Positions 1-12,862 of a DNA stretch of 64,000 bases are shown here, piece after piece; the first letter of the stretch is position 1, and every line of letters starts with the position of its first letter. The notes under the pieces were generated by a model, which searched no databases, had not been told where the DNA came from, and saw only the letters and a program-made list of their open reading frames with translations. The translations under genes were made by a program, and so were the position numbers. Location of the stretch: the NCBI GenBank assembly GCA_029204225.1, contig CM055106.1:39771827-39835826 (forward strand). The letters are read 5' to 3'. This DNA comes from Diphasiastrum complanatum (lineage: Eukaryota; Streptophyta; Lycopodiopsida; Lycopodiales; Lycopodiaceae).

Positions 1-285
1 GATTACTTACATCATATGGATACTTGGTAGAAAACTCAGCAAGCCCCAGTGGATAAGCTTACAGCTGATTTCCAAAAGGTGCTTAAGACCTATCCTTTTA
101 GGGAGAATGTGTGGTGCCCTATTTGTTCTCATAACCATACTGCCAGCAAGTGTCCACATGTTAAAACATATTTTTCGCAAAATGCAAGACCAATGTATAG
201 GCAATACCGACCCCCTAGTCCACTACCTTACAATCCTCAATAGACCTATTAGCGACCGGGACAATTCCAGCCACGACCTCCAGGC
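1..285 (+). pseudogene. Ty3/gypsy gag C-terminal remnant with zinc knuckle
   Basis: Reading from position 49, the frame carries a cysteine/histidine cluster of the form WCPICSHNHTASKCP. This resembles a CCHC-like nucleic-acid-binding knuckle at the end of a retrotransposon Gag. It is followed by a Q/P/Y-rich tail and a stop at about 243. A similar arrangement (WCPHYRATHPTDACP) follows the gypsy gag at 54619-55464, which supports the same family. The reading is cut by the left window edge and runs almost directly into the LTR-like block starting at 286. Protease, RT and integrase are therefore missing between gag and LTR. I infer an internally deleted gypsy element in plus orientation. The protein would package element RNA in cytoplasmic particles, but this copy cannot be functional. 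Confidence 0.55.
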
Positions 286-1330
286 TGTTGGCTGATTCTG
301 ACGAATACCCAGGATACTCGACCAGAGCTAACCAAGAGCATCTCTCACCTTAGACCGAGGAGGTCTCTAAGAAGATGAGACAAACGAAGACTGAGAGCTG
401 AGTATGAGAGCCGAGGAATACTAGCTAGTACTGACAAGCAAGAACTGTGTAAGCCTCATGGTGAATCCCATAAGATGGAATGACCATGTACGAACTAGTA
501 TTTCTAGGCAAAGTAATAAATGTAAGTAGACCCCTCTTAAAGAAAGTAGAGTGAGCCACCTTATGATGGTGACCTCTAGTGGAGAGCATTATGCCACTTG
601 TAATCTGTGAAATGTGGAAATTCCACTAGGATGCCACCTAAAGAGCTCTCTTGCTTATTTAAGAGACTCTCTTTGAGAAGAGGAGCTTTTTGTGTATTGT
701 ATTTACTCCATGCTAAAATGAGAAGAGCCTCCACGAGTTTGGTGCATCCATTGAGCTCCTTGATCATGCTTGTTTCTTGAGTGATGCATTCATGGTCTTG
801 CCCTTCCCTCCTATTTCTTTGGTTGTGGATAGTAGAGTGGATTAGTTTTCTTGCTTTTCTAGAGTGGATTAGATTTCATTTCTTGTTTGTGGATTAATGT
901 AGGAATCAGCATTCAGGTAGACTAAATAGGTTGGGTTTGTGATGCAATTCTTGCATATCCTCTTACAACCATGTTCTTGATGTTCTTGGGCTATCCAAGA
1001 ATCAAGAAATGAGTGTTTCTTGATCCTTGGACTGCTAAAATGATGCTAGAATAGTTTCTTGTTTCAATTCTATGGATTAATGCAAGTGTAGTATGTTTAG
1101 GATCTGATTTCAAACTCGTTTTGCAGTAGTAGAGTAGGATTTTAGTCATTGTTCAATGATTTTACATGCTGAGAACGTTTTAGCATGCATGATTAGACTG
1201 ATTGTGGTCGTTTATGCATGTGCTTTAGTGCAAGAGTGACTAATCTGAGTGTCTTCTGACAGGCCAGAAATACTAAAACCATTAGAGAAACTTAGAGCCT
1301 GACGAGGGCCTTTGAAAAAGATGTCTTTTT
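286..1330 (+). repeat. LTR-like dispersed repeat, copy A
   Basis: A block beginning TGTTGG at 286 matches the block beginning at 52160 over about 1 kb. Shared stretches include the segments around TGATTCTGACGAAT, CTCTCACCTTAGAC and GAGCCACCTTWTGATGGTGA, and the TGACAGGC region near 1256. Copy B at 52160 stands upstream of a gypsy gag, and copy A stands just downstream of a gag end. This is the expected placement of a 5' and a 3' LTR, here belonging to two separate insertions of one family. The exact 3' border is uncertain. No coding capacity was seen. Confidence 0.65.
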
Positions 1331-1493
1331 ATTTTTTATATTATTTTCATGGCCATTTGGACCAATTGAAACCTTAGCTTCGGGGTTCTACGTAACGTAG
1401 AATTTTTCAAATATAAATAAAATAAAAACTTTTTAAATATATTGCTTTCAGAAAGTAAAAAGTACACAAAAACCTCAATAATGCCTCTCTCAC

Positions 1494-1627
1494 CTTTCCA
1501 AGTTTTTCCAAAGTTGGGTGAACAAGCAAGGGCTCTGCTGTATGAATAAGCTCTCCCATGTCAATCTCACGTGTTGCAAAAACACCTCGTCCAGCTGTCT
1601 GGGTATGTTCAACACAAATAGGCAGTC
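1494..1627 (-). CDS. Internal exon of a SET-domain protein (ATXR4/SDG38-like)
   Basis: On the minus strand an open segment reads CVEHTQTAGRGVFATREI and then GELIHTAEPLLVHPT. This is the N-terminal SET-domain signature (GRGVFATR, GELI) of lysine methyltransferases. The HTAEP stretch recalls plant ATXR4/SDG38-type proteins. The exon is bounded by a TATAG acceptor (intron ends at 1628) and an AAG|GTGAG donor (intron starts at 1493). That gives 134 bp with a split first codon. SET proteins transfer methyl groups from S-adenosylmethionine to lysine. The catalytic NHS and GEELT/Y motifs would lie in later exons, and I do not see them between 1 and 1490, which is occupied by gypsy sequence. Either the intron is long and leaves the window, or this is an orphan exon of a broken gene. 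Confidence 0.6.
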
Positions 1628-1629
1628 CT

Positions 1630-3310
1630 ATAAATATCATAATTATTGTTAGCAACAATTTCAACTCATAAAGGATTCTATCTACAAAGAACATAACTAG
1701 TTTCGTGCTTCACGCCTAAAGGTATTCAAGCTTGTCGCAAATGTCAATCATGACAATGTTGCAAAAGTCACACATATAGATAAAAAATGTTATTATAGAA
1801 TTCTACCTTCTTAATGACAACTCTTAAATTCATAGAAAATATTCACACTATCAAAATTGAACTTTATCAACTTCCTATACTAATTATAATATCTTGAGCG
1901 ACCTTCAAGATGATCAAATGCAACATTCCTAACTATCGGAAACAAATGACCAAGATTTGGGGTCGGCCTTCAACCATTCCCTCTATGTTTCTTGATGTAA
2001 CTTGGACCCAAGGGGCTTATTTGAAAGTTTAAGGCCATTTTTGTTAAGCCAGGCCTAGTTACTGTAAGGGGTCCTATGTATACTTGTATCATCTCTTTCA
2101 TTTGTCAATGAACGACATAAAGGAACTCATAGTCTTTCTCTCTCTTTTGTGTATGAATGTCTCTCTCTTTTGTTGAATCCTTATGAAAACTAATGTGTGT
2201 GTGTTTTTGATCATTGAAGTCGTATCTTCAAATGGCATAAGAATCATGGTGATGGCAGCATGGAGAGATTTGAAATGGAGAAAAATCCAGAATCTGGTCT
2301 AATCCTTGTTGATAAGAGAGGAGAGATCATTCTTGTGAAAAAGGAAACAAATATGTGACGAGAGATCAATCTTATGAAGAACTATGCATGAGGCCTAGTA
2401 GAGGCATCGCTGCCTAAGATTAGAGCCTTGTTAGAAAAAGGAGAGATCTTGTAACACTTGAAAAGAAGGGAGAGGGTACTGCTGTGAAAAATCAGCATTT
2501 AAAGATCTTTTGAATGTGAGAAGAAGAGCCAACAAGAGATTGCAAATTGAAAACAAAGGTAATAGCCATCGAGATAAATCAATAAATGAACAAGAGCTAT
2601 TAGGAAGTGATGAAATAAGTGGATTTGGCAGGCCATACCAGGTTGATATTTTCCCCATCAAGAGGGCACCCAAAACCGTCCTCTTTAGCAAGTATTTTAA
2701 CCATTAGTAATGTTTTATGGAGTGCTATTGCATGCTTGAAGTGTTTATATTGACATGCTAAAACAGTTAGCAAGATTTTTGTGAGAAATTGCTCACAAAT
2801 CAAGTGAGAGAAGATAGTATGAAGGTGTCGTAAAATGACGCTTGTGATTGGATACAAATTTGTCAATGTTGACCATCAATTGATCAACATATTTGCGTAC
2901 CTTTTGTAGCTTTCACAGTGCATGTTGTGTTATTTTGTTTAGATTTGGAAGTGTATAACTAAAACCTACAATGGTGTACTATAAAGCCACTCAAAATTTA
3001 TATTGTAATGAAACGATCTATCTAGTTAGGAAAGAGCAATAAATACTCTAGATACTCTAGACTTTTTGTAGTTTTTATAATAGGTAATCTCATGAGCACG
3101 ATTCCCACAAATTCAAATTAAGGAGATTCTAGTCAAAGGAAACTCAAATTATGACTCTAATCAATTTAATTTTTTTAAATTTTGGACTCAAATTAGGGCC
3201 ATGTAATTGGAAAGATTTCAATTGAAAAACATTGGAGTTTTCCTAAGATTTAGAAAAAAATTATCTGAATCTCAAAGCAATAAAAAAAAAAAGTTTTGAG
3301 TTAGTCATTG
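1630..3310. other. Intergenic or intronic sequence, no gene seen
   Basis: AT-rich sequence without convincing coding frames. Short open frames near 2431-2866 show no recognisable motif and overlap one another on both strands. If the SET exon belongs to a live gene, its upstream exons should lie on the minus strand here or further right, but I found none. Confidence 0.5.
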
Positions 3311-3317
3311 AAACCTG

Positions 3318-3400
3318 AGTTGCAGCGGATCGCGATCCACTGCAAAAATGTTCCGGATCGCGCTATCTGGAACGTCAGCGATCCGCGACCCGGATCGCAT
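3318..3400. repeat. CpG-rich cluster of CGGATCGCG motifs
   Basis: Within 80 bases the motif CGGATCGCG or its reverse occurs repeatedly, including the perfect 12-bp palindrome GGATCGCGATCC. Related motifs recur at about 3820-3860 (CCCGGATCGCGTTCC) and 5180-5210. The surroundings are AT-rich and CpG-poor, so the cluster stands out. Confidence 0.5.
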
Positions 3401-3602
3401 TTTTTTTTTTTTGGTGGAAAAAGGAGTAATGGCCAATTTTAAAATACTAACTAAACTGTAATTGAATGGTGGACATGCTTTTCCAATAGATATCAGAAAT
3501 CAATTTGGTGTTCTGATGCCAATGGTTTGCAGATCTACTAATTCCGTTTTCTGTAAGGAGCCTTCCTTAGACTGGAGAGAATTGTATACTTCTTGTGGAA
3601 TA

Positions 3603-3695
3603 GCTGAAACCATCTACTGATGTCCAAATTTCTGAAACCATATGAAAATGCGCCAGTTTTCTTAAACCATCTACTGATGTCCAGATTTCTAATGA
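3603..3695. repeat. Short direct repeats (ACCATCTACTGATGTCCA)
   Basis: The segment AACCATCTACTGATGTCC followed by an ATTTCT tail occurs at about 3607 and again at about 3665, about 58 bp apart. A shorter echo (AACCATCTGAAACC) follows near 3708. This is a small local tandem duplication without coding evidence. Confidence 0.6.
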
Positions 3696-4089
3696 ATGTA
3701 GCCTGCAACCATCTGAAACCAAGCAACAGATCTGAATAACAATTGCTTTTTTGATATCCTTTCACATGATACCCATATTGGCAACTATCCCAAAAAAAAA
3801 AAATTGCGTTTCGGAAAATCCCGGATCGCGTTCCTGAACTCGTTCCGGAACACGGACTACAACTTTGATTGAAACTATGCTCACCACTCACTTATGTAGT
3901 CTTAGTTTGAAACTTTTCTATTACACTAACATTAGAAATGAAAATAATCAAAAATATTTCATTTAAGGATCATAGTTATTTCACAAACCACATGTCCTTT
4001 GATCAAACCATAAATGACCTCATAAAGTATGGTTGCAATATCCATGGGGAACATACTTCATATACTTGTCACTAAGGACGACCATACAT

Positions 4090-4229
4090 GACCTCAAAAA
4101 GTAAGGTTGCAACATCTATGGGGAATATAGCATGAAAGCCGTGAACTCAAAAAATCGAGGACCTCAAAAAGTAAGGTTGCAACATCTATGGGGAATGTAG
4201 CATGAAAGTCATGAACTCAAAAAATCGAG
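4090..4229. repeat. Tandem duplication, 70-bp unit
   Basis: Two adjacent 70-bp units start with GACCTCAAAAAGTAAGG at 4090 and 4160 and differ at only a few positions. A more diverged third unit (GACCTCATAAAGTATGG) begins near 4017. Confidence 0.85.
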
Positions 4230-7200
4230 AATTTTCACAACACATGGATGGGATTTATAAAAACATGATGGGTTTCATGTGCTTACTATATCATTCTATG
4301 ATGGTACATCATGCTACAAGACCACATGCTAAATGTGGCAAAACTAATCTCCTTCAACTTTTTGAAACATCAAACAACTAAAGGAGCATCTAAAAAATCA
4401 AATTATGAAAAGCATTAGCGAGCATTCTAGGGCAGCAACTCCACTTCCATTTGATGCATAATATATTTGATTCTACAAAGACTTTCACAAAAGCTAGAAG
4501 AAACTATGGCATGCACAAGAAACTTAAATATGAACGTAAAGAACAACATTTCACTGTTCATTCTTGAAGTGCATTGAATTGAGCAAAGATCTCCATTCCT
4601 CATGAATTTACAAACTGCAACAAGATATGGCAAATTCTATGAATTCTCGATCCAACTAATTGGGAATGCACCTAAGTTTATAGAACTTCTAATGGTTGAC
4701 TAACACATAGGAGAAGACCACAGAGTGCTACAAGAAACCCAGACTTTGCCTCGATAGCACAGATCTATAGGCCTTCATAAAACGGTTTTGGGAGCTGAAG
4801 TCAAGGATTGTTTACAAGTTGCGTATGGCTGGATTTCAACCACCTATCAGATCCAAGTTCCAGAGAAAAGAATTAGCTCATTAATCCATGTCATAGTTTC
4901 TAAATTATTGAGACTTAATTCGTAAAGTAGGCCATTAAGTTGTCTTTCACAAGGTCATCCATATGCTCATTCATCATCCATGAGTTTGGAACCCCACTAC
5001 CATTAAGAATGATAATTACTTTGCAATAGCTCACGATGCTTCCCTCAGTATGCACTTTTTTAACAACCTATTGCTGATAAACCAGCATACTCCCACCCTT
5101 TTGTCCAATGCCCTAAAACAATTTCAAGGAAAAGTGTAAAAATAAAAAATTGCATTCTGAAAAATTCTAACCCTACTTTCGGAAACGCGATTCGGATCAC
5201 GTTCCACATCATAAATGATCAACTATGGAACAAATATAACTCGAATTATGATTTTTGATAGCAACATGCCAATATCACGTCAGAAAGTGTGCTCCTTGTT
5301 ATAAAAAAAGAGCCTCAAATAGAATGCTTTGCCAATCCTAGAGACTTGAAAAAGGACTTTTTTTAGTGACTTTTCCACCAGGTTAGTGGCCATTCCACCG
5401 AGGCCATTCAATCATGGCCTGGCTAATAGATTCTGAACTAAGGTTGTGATGTTTAGGATTTAGGGTTTGCTGACCATTTTATACAATGGAAAGGTCACTG
5501 AAAAAACCCCAATACCTCCAAACCACAAAATTGTGAAATAAGTGTCTAAGATCCAGTCCCTAACACTATGAGATTTGAGGCGAATTGGCACCTGGTCTTT
5601 TACAGGACTGCAGGCCTCGACGAACGATATGAGAGAGCATTGCGCAGCTGATGAGCTATAGATCTTTGTTCAAACAGAGACGACGTTGATCTTCCTTTGC
5701 ACGTTGCAGCTTACCACCTGCACAGCACTTCAGTATGGTTTAAGGCCAGGCAGGAAGACTTGTCCACATGAGAGAATAGAGTCATTGCTGTGTCGTTGGC
5801 AGTGAGCTGGACGCAGGATGTCTGCTGAAAAAGGCATGTGGCAGGAGCGGACTTGGCCACCCTCAGCCCATGGTGGCAGTGCTCAAGAAAACTGGCAAAG
5901 TATAGAAATGGAATCGGCAATTTTGCTCAAAAATCGAAATCATAAAATATTAAATATTTGATGATTTTTTATGCAAACATATATACTTTTTTATGAGTAA
6001 AAGTTTTCAAAAAACTAACAAGTCTTAAAAAATGTAAGTTTTTTGAGGACACTGCATGGTGAGTTTTTTTTTAATTTGGTTATACTCATGGTGTCACTCG
6101 TGAGGATTGGCCTTTTGTGAGTTCAACAAGTTTTTAATGACAAAAAATAGTGATTGTGGCAACAAGTGTTTTCATACCCATACCGCAATCTTGCAGCAAT
6201 TAGAATCATTTTCAAGCAATGTCACGTATATTACAACTAAGAAATGCTAATATTAATTTTTCGTCTCCCATATCAACAAGACAAGAATGACTCAAAACAA
6301 CTATTGGTCAATGAACTACGTGATATAAAACACCTAAAATTGAACAACAATGGTTATGACAAATGAAAGAGATGAAATGTAAATATAGACACACTCGTCT
6401 AGTTACAAAAGACGCAGTCAATCTCTCAGCATCATTGCAAAATTCTCAGGTCACACAAGAAATAAACATTTATGGTTTCACTTCTCGGACAACAAACCCC
6501 AAGATCCACAAAACTACATGCATAACAAAAAAATTATTATCCAAAGTAGAAAGCTATATCACTTATAATGCGTGCCTGCAAAATCTAGTTTCAGAAGCTA
6601 TGCTAGAAGACAAAATCTAAACTCCTAGCAATATTGCTAATCGACCACCAATGTTGCCTTGGTAGAAACGACATTAACAATTATTGGCAAGTCAAAACTG
6701 GCTGATGAATAAACATGTTTTGATCCATGGCCAAACCCTTGAACATCAAAAAGATATGTACATATGTTTGCAAGGGATATATTTTCCATTTAAGATTGTC
6801 TTCTGAAAATCCATGCAAGTGAAACTTGGCTCAGCAACTATTGTGACTTTGTACTATATTCTTGCTACTACACTATTAAGACTAATGATTGTTATTGTCT
6901 CTTTCTCAGCATCCCTGATAGTTGCATTCAATTTAACTCCATGTGCAATACGCTCCTTCACTGCCAAAGAGACATTTGTATGCCTTTGCATTTGTTTACG
7001 AGCACTTGAGTAAGGTTGTTCGGTTCAACAACTGCAACAGAATCCTCTCGTATTTCGCTAGGTGTGATGAGAATCGATTTGTAAGGCTATAAACCAACAC
7101 CTAGTTATGCTAGAAATTTCAGGGAAAAAGATTTTCATTTTTCATCCACCTCTAGCTTGTTGCATGTCGTATTTGCTTTCTCATTTATGACATGCAAAAG

Positions 7201-7940
7201 GGCATCAGTTCATCATTTCTTGAAGAAATCGGCATCAAACCTCCAGCTAGGAAGCAGACTCTCCTTCTGAAAGACGGTTTATCTTTCAAATAGTTCGAAG
7301 ACCTTGTGCATGCAATTTAAAGCTTTTGTTCCAACCCACATGCAGTGAAGAAACGAAGATGTTCCAAGCTAGCAACCTTTCCAAAATTGTTCAAGCCAAG
7401 GTTGTGGGAGTATCTTTGGAATTCAACTTGGCGAGTGGGCTTCATCCATAGCGAAGCATTTGCTCTTTCTTTTTTGAACTTTTCTTTATGTTTTAGTTTC
7501 CTATTTGAAATCTGGAATGAAAGATTCTAAAGAAAATCTAGTTTTTTCCAAGAAGAGCCATATATGAGCTCGAAGAAGAAGCAATTCGTGTTTAGAGAGG
7601 AAAGAGTAAAATAGATATAGATGAGGAGTTTGAAATATTTAATAGTGAAGAATTTGTGTCTAAAGAATAGTAAGATCAATTGCCAATCTTAAACAAGCTT
7701 TAGCCAACTGTAATCCATACAAGATCAGTCTTTTGTCAATATCAAAAGTTTGTCTGCCAGTCTAGTTAAAGATTCTTCGCTTGCCCTAATCCTCTGATTT
7801 CAGTACCTAGCACCTCCCAATTACCAGTATCTCCCATAGTTACCACTAATCTAGGAGATAGCAGACCAAACCCAAGTATTTTTAAAGATTCAGAACCACC
7901 AACATTTAACTGGGAAGAAAAAGATAGAAATAATGATATA
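4230..7940. other. Non-coding stretch, no gene recognised
   Basis: About 3.7 kb without a frame I can assign. Short open frames at 4427-4633, 5711-5920, 6363-6620, 6813-7013 and 7345-7530 lack motifs, consistent codon patterns and splice-supported extensions. The nearest identifiable sequence to the right is gypsy gag, so parts may be element leader or LTR, but I see no PBS or terminal repeat that proves it. Confidence 0.45.
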
Positions 7941-7949
7941 CTTCAAACC

Positions 7950-8665
7950 TTTTTAAGCAAGTGAAAAATATCCATGCACTAAAGCAAATCCCTGACTACT
8001 TTCAAGCCTAAGAAGCTAGTCTATCCTTGGGTCCCATGGCCTACAAGTGGCGACTGAACCTCCATGAGACTGGGTAGACACCCCAGTCATGGAAGGCTTT
8101 CAAGAAAGCTTTCCTACGAGAGTTCTTGTCTGCCAATGAACTTGATAGGGCTTGGGAAGCTTGGGCGAGGTTGGTCATGGACAAGTCCCTAACTCAATAC
8201 ATTTTTTAATATAGGGAGTCTATTCTTAAGCTTGATAACATAGATGACTATTAGAAAGTTAGGGGCTTTGTTTGTGGGCTTCGAGATGAATATAAGATTG
8301 AAGTTCAAATAAATTCACCTACCATCCTTGAGCAGGCCATAAAGTTTGCCCAAATCTATGATGATTCAGTGGGCAGGCAAAAGGTCAAACAACCTAGATC
8401 TAAGCAATCTTCTCAAATGGTTTTCCCATTTTTAAAAAAAGCCTTTAGAAGGAAACAATCGGATAAGCCTAACCAGAATGAAAGTCTTTAGAAAGGCCTA
8501 GCAGTAATTCAACCTCTAAAACTAGAAGATTACGAAAAAGCCAAACAAAATGATTATGTTTTGTTTGTATGGACAAAGGACACAAAGTCAGACAATGTTC
8601 TAAAAGACCATTTAGTAAAAAGAAAGATAATAAGCAAGTACACCTAGTTCATATCGTTAGTTTTC
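7950..8665 (+). pseudogene. Ty3/gypsy gag remnant with CCHC knuckle
   Basis: Plus-strand translation gives a retrotransposon Gag pattern. It runs GPMAYKWRLNLHETG, a tryptophan-containing segment SWKAFKKAFLREF, then GFVCGLRDEYKIEVQ, and ends in a basic tail. A frame change near 8555 exposes a canonical knuckle, CFVCMDKGHKVRQC (CX2CX4HX4C). Several in-frame stops, for example after HETG, after TQYIF and in IDDY*KV, kill the reading. No protease or RT follows before the CT microsatellite at 9179. This is a fragment of structural Gag, which normally forms the particle and binds element RNA. The family differs from the gag at 54619. Confidence 0.7.
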
Positions 8666-9174
8666 TCAGTCATTGCTAGTTAACCTCTATAGTCCTATGG
8701 TGTGCAGCTCAGATCTTATTTAACTTATGAAAGACGATCAATATGAGATATTTTTCTGTGACTTAGTACGTGTTGCCCGATTTTGGAAACGATGTGAACT
8801 ATTTTAAAATATGGCAAGAGGCTCCTACAATAACCCAAAACACTACATAAATGAAGTAGAGAGTCAGAAGTATTAGAAATGGGCGACCAGTTGGAATCTT
8901 GTGTGTGTAAGTCCAACATTGGACCTTAGGCTAATAAGTGCCATGGAGCACAACTAGTAATTAAATAAATTATTTTAAACTTGGCTTTTGTAAAATTCTT
9001 AAGTTAGGAAACGTAACTTGTCCTCAAGAAACACAAAGTGATCTTGACAGTCAAGATCATGATCTTGATGGGACTTCAGTAGCCAATCAGAGTGAAGGAG
9101 GCTCACCTCTCAAAAGCCTCTATTTTCTTTGTATTGGATTTTCTCTATTCTCCTAATAAAAGTCTGTTGGTATC

Positions 9175-10265
<1,091 letters not shown>

Positions 10266-10338
<73 letters not shown>
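10266..10338. repeat. (CT)n microsatellite
   Basis: CT run of about 36 units ending in a C-tract. Confidence 0.98.
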
Positions 10339-10340
<2 letters not shown>

Positions 10341-10541
10341 CCCTTGGCATTTTGCAAGTAAATTTTTTGCGAGTTTCTTTCTTGCCATCATTCAACAAAA
10401 AGATAGCACATGGTGTGTCACCCTTTTTATGCTACTACTTCAATGTTTATTATTAAGAATGTGGTTTGGTACATAGTTAAAAATCTCACTAAGTAAAAAA
10501 AAAAGTTCAAATTAATTTTTTTTTTTTGCAGCCAACATTGA

Positions 10542-10921
10542 TAGCACGTCGGCGTGCTAAGGATTGCTCGAGCGAGATCCTTAGCACGTCGGCGTGCTAT
10601 CTAGGTTGGCTGCAAAAGAAAAATTTTCATTTTATATAGCATGTCGACGTGCTATCTTGAAAGGTTGTAAAAAAAAAATTAGTTGTTTATTTAGCATGTC
10701 GGCTTACTATGTTTAGAAATTGAAATAAATATTCGAAAATAATGGTTTTACTCAAAATTTGGTCCTCAAATGTGTCAAAATAGCTTCTCTATTTATAATT
10801 TACTCAACTAGCACACCGACATGCTAGCCAAATCAACTCCAAAAAAAAAAAAATTATTTGTCCAAAAAGTTCTTCATTTTTTTGAAATAAAAAATTTGCA
10901 GGCTAGCACGCCGCCATGCTA
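10542..10921. repeat. Cluster of six 18-bp palindromes (TAGCAYGTCGRCGTGCTA)
   Basis: An 18-bp motif with 7-bp complementary ends around a four-base centre occurs at 10542, 10582, 10637, 10692, 10809 and 10904. Forms include TAGCACGTCGGCGTGCTA (twice), TAGCATGTCGACGTGCTA, TAGCATGTCGGCTTACTA, TAGCACACCGACATGCTA and TAGCACGCCGCCATGCTA. The first two also sit in a larger inverted repeat bounded by GCAGCCAAC and GTTGGCTGC. Between copies lie A- or T-tracts. No coding sequence overlaps. The cluster could be binding sites for a dimeric protein, a hairpin-rich element end, or small-RNA hairpins; nothing in the sequence decides. Confidence 0.85.
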
Positions 10922-11327
10922 ACTAAAAGCTCGACCTAAGACAAAGTGACTGAAAAGAAATCAGTTGAAGATATGTGTAGACCGTTTTCAAGTTTTTTCT
11001 AAACGATTTTGGAAGTGTAGTCGCCATCTTAACATCGAATTGCAATGGCATGTCGATTATTTGATGCTACCAGGCTCAGTAGGCATGGCATTCGAGGACT
11101 GGCAGACAGTATGAAAAAAAGAAGATTTTCTCTAGTTATGGAACCAACTTAGCATAGAGCAAAAGGGTTGTCTATGTTGGGCCATAATCCAAGGCAAATT
11201 TAAAGTTTCGCCATTCGGGTCAGTTGAACTGTACATAGGCTCAACCTTCATGTATGCTCTAGAGTACATCTGTAAACCTTTTGTACATATACTTACTGGC
11301 AGTTTGGTACTTTTGCACCCAAAACAT

Positions 11328-12138
11328 TCATGAGATAGCTACACTAGGTTCATGCATAAATTGAGCTAATCTACCAACACAATAGCTAAGATCAGGTCTT
11401 GTGATGGTTAGATATATGAGTGAACCAACTAGCTTCCTATAGAGAGTAATGTTCTTGAAGGATCTTTCATTACCTCTTATAGTGAGCTTTACATTTGACT
11501 CCATAGGTGTATCACAAGATTTAGCATCTACCATATGAAATATCTTTAGAATATAATTAGAATACTTCTCTTGACGAATTAAAGTAGATTGAGAAGTTCT
11601 AAATACCTCTATTCCCAAGATATAATGCAAAAGACCAAGATCATGCACATCAAACCCCTTTTTGAGTGCAATATCGATATCATCAATATCTTGATTGTTG
11701 CCTCCACTCAAAATGATATCATCCACATAGATTAGAAGAATGGTAACATCATTTCCAACAAATCTATAGTAAAGTGAATGATCATACTCACTTATTATGA
11801 AGTTTTGAGAAAGTAGAAAGATATTAAGCTTAGCATACCAACTCCTTGGTGCTTGCTTAAGCAAATACAAACTCTTTTGTAGTAAACACACATGATTAGG
11901 CTTGTCGTGTGTAGCCATTCGGTTGCTCCATAAACACCTCCTCCTCAAGATCTCCATTCAAGAATGCATTAGTAATTTTCAATTGCCATAGATCCCATCC
12001 AAAAAGTGTTGCAAGAGATACGATGACCCGAATGTTTACCATCTTTGCCATGGGTGCAAAGGTCTCATCATAGTAATTCCATACTTTGAGCATATCCTTT
12101 TGCCACCAACCTTGCCTTGTACTTGTTGATTGATCCAT
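11328..12138 (-). pseudogene. Ty1/copia reverse transcriptase fragment
   Basis: Two minus-strand frames carry consecutive copia RT blocks. 11896-12138 has ETFAPMAKM, the thumb-side segment LWQLKITNAFLNGDLEEEVFM, and the MEQPNGY motif. 11328-11957 has LKQAPRSWY, the catalytic YVDDIIL, GLLHYILGIEV, and the SLIYLTITRPDLSYCV segment leading towards RNase H. The catalytic YVDD is intact, but the two halves are in different frames. The reading stops at AQFMHEPS, so RNase H is missing. RT would copy element RNA into cDNA inside the particle. This copy is decayed and belongs with the integrase and gag pieces at 12319-13607. Confidence 0.85.
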
Positions 12139-12318
12139 CTTGGTTTGTCTTCACTTTGAAGATCCATGACTTGCACTCCATAGCCTTCTTGTCCTTTAAA
12201 AGTTCCACCAATTTTCATGTGTCATTCTTCATAAGAGATTGATACTCAAGATCCATTGCTTGGATCCACTTCTCTTTTTGTCTTGCTTCATCTACACATG
12301 TAGGTTCATAAAAAGAGG

Positions 12319-12680
12319 TTAGGAAAGCATAGTTTGTACCACCAACAACTTGCTTACCCTTTTCATCATAATGAGCCTCAAAGGTTGTTGCCTTTGCCTT
12401 GATGTCCTCGATTTTTGATTTGAAGTAGGCTCTTCAACATTAACATCCAAAGTATCATCAATGTCATCAACATCAAGAATGTTAGATCCAACATCCACAC
12501 CACCACTTGAAGAAACTTTTGGAGAGTTTCCTTCATAAAAAATGACATCTCTTCCAATGACCACTTTCTTAGTTGAAGAAATATAAACTTTGTAAGCCTT
12601 GCTCATCTCACTATAACCAACAAATATACCTTTCTTTGAGGATGGATCCTCCTTTATCCTATCATAAAAAATAATGTTGA
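12319..12680 (-). pseudogene. Ty1/copia integrase C-terminal fragment
   Basis: The minus strand reads KGIFVGYSEMSKAYKVYI followed by VVIGRDVIFYE and an acidic linker. This is the familiar copia segment between the integrase core and RT (GYS..KAYRV, RDV.F.E). Upstream at 12654-12869 a frame-shifted stretch contains VIDSGST, the aspartic protease active-site motif. It passes almost directly into integrase-type sequence (EKPLLKSC and shifted FEVLFGRRPSV-like residues). The catalytic DDE core and the GAG-pre-integrase domain therefore appear to be deleted between protease and integrase C-terminus. Confidence 0.75.
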
Positions 12681-12862
12681 TATAGCAAATGCATCAAAAA
12701 GTATTGAAAAAATTGACACTCGGCCTCCTACCAAACAAGACTTCAAAAGGGGTTTTTCATCCAATACCACGCTCAGCCAGCTAATGCATAGAAATTTAGC
12801 ACACAACAAAAGCTTGATCATGGCTTTGGCACCTTCACATAAGGTTGTAGATCCACTATCAA

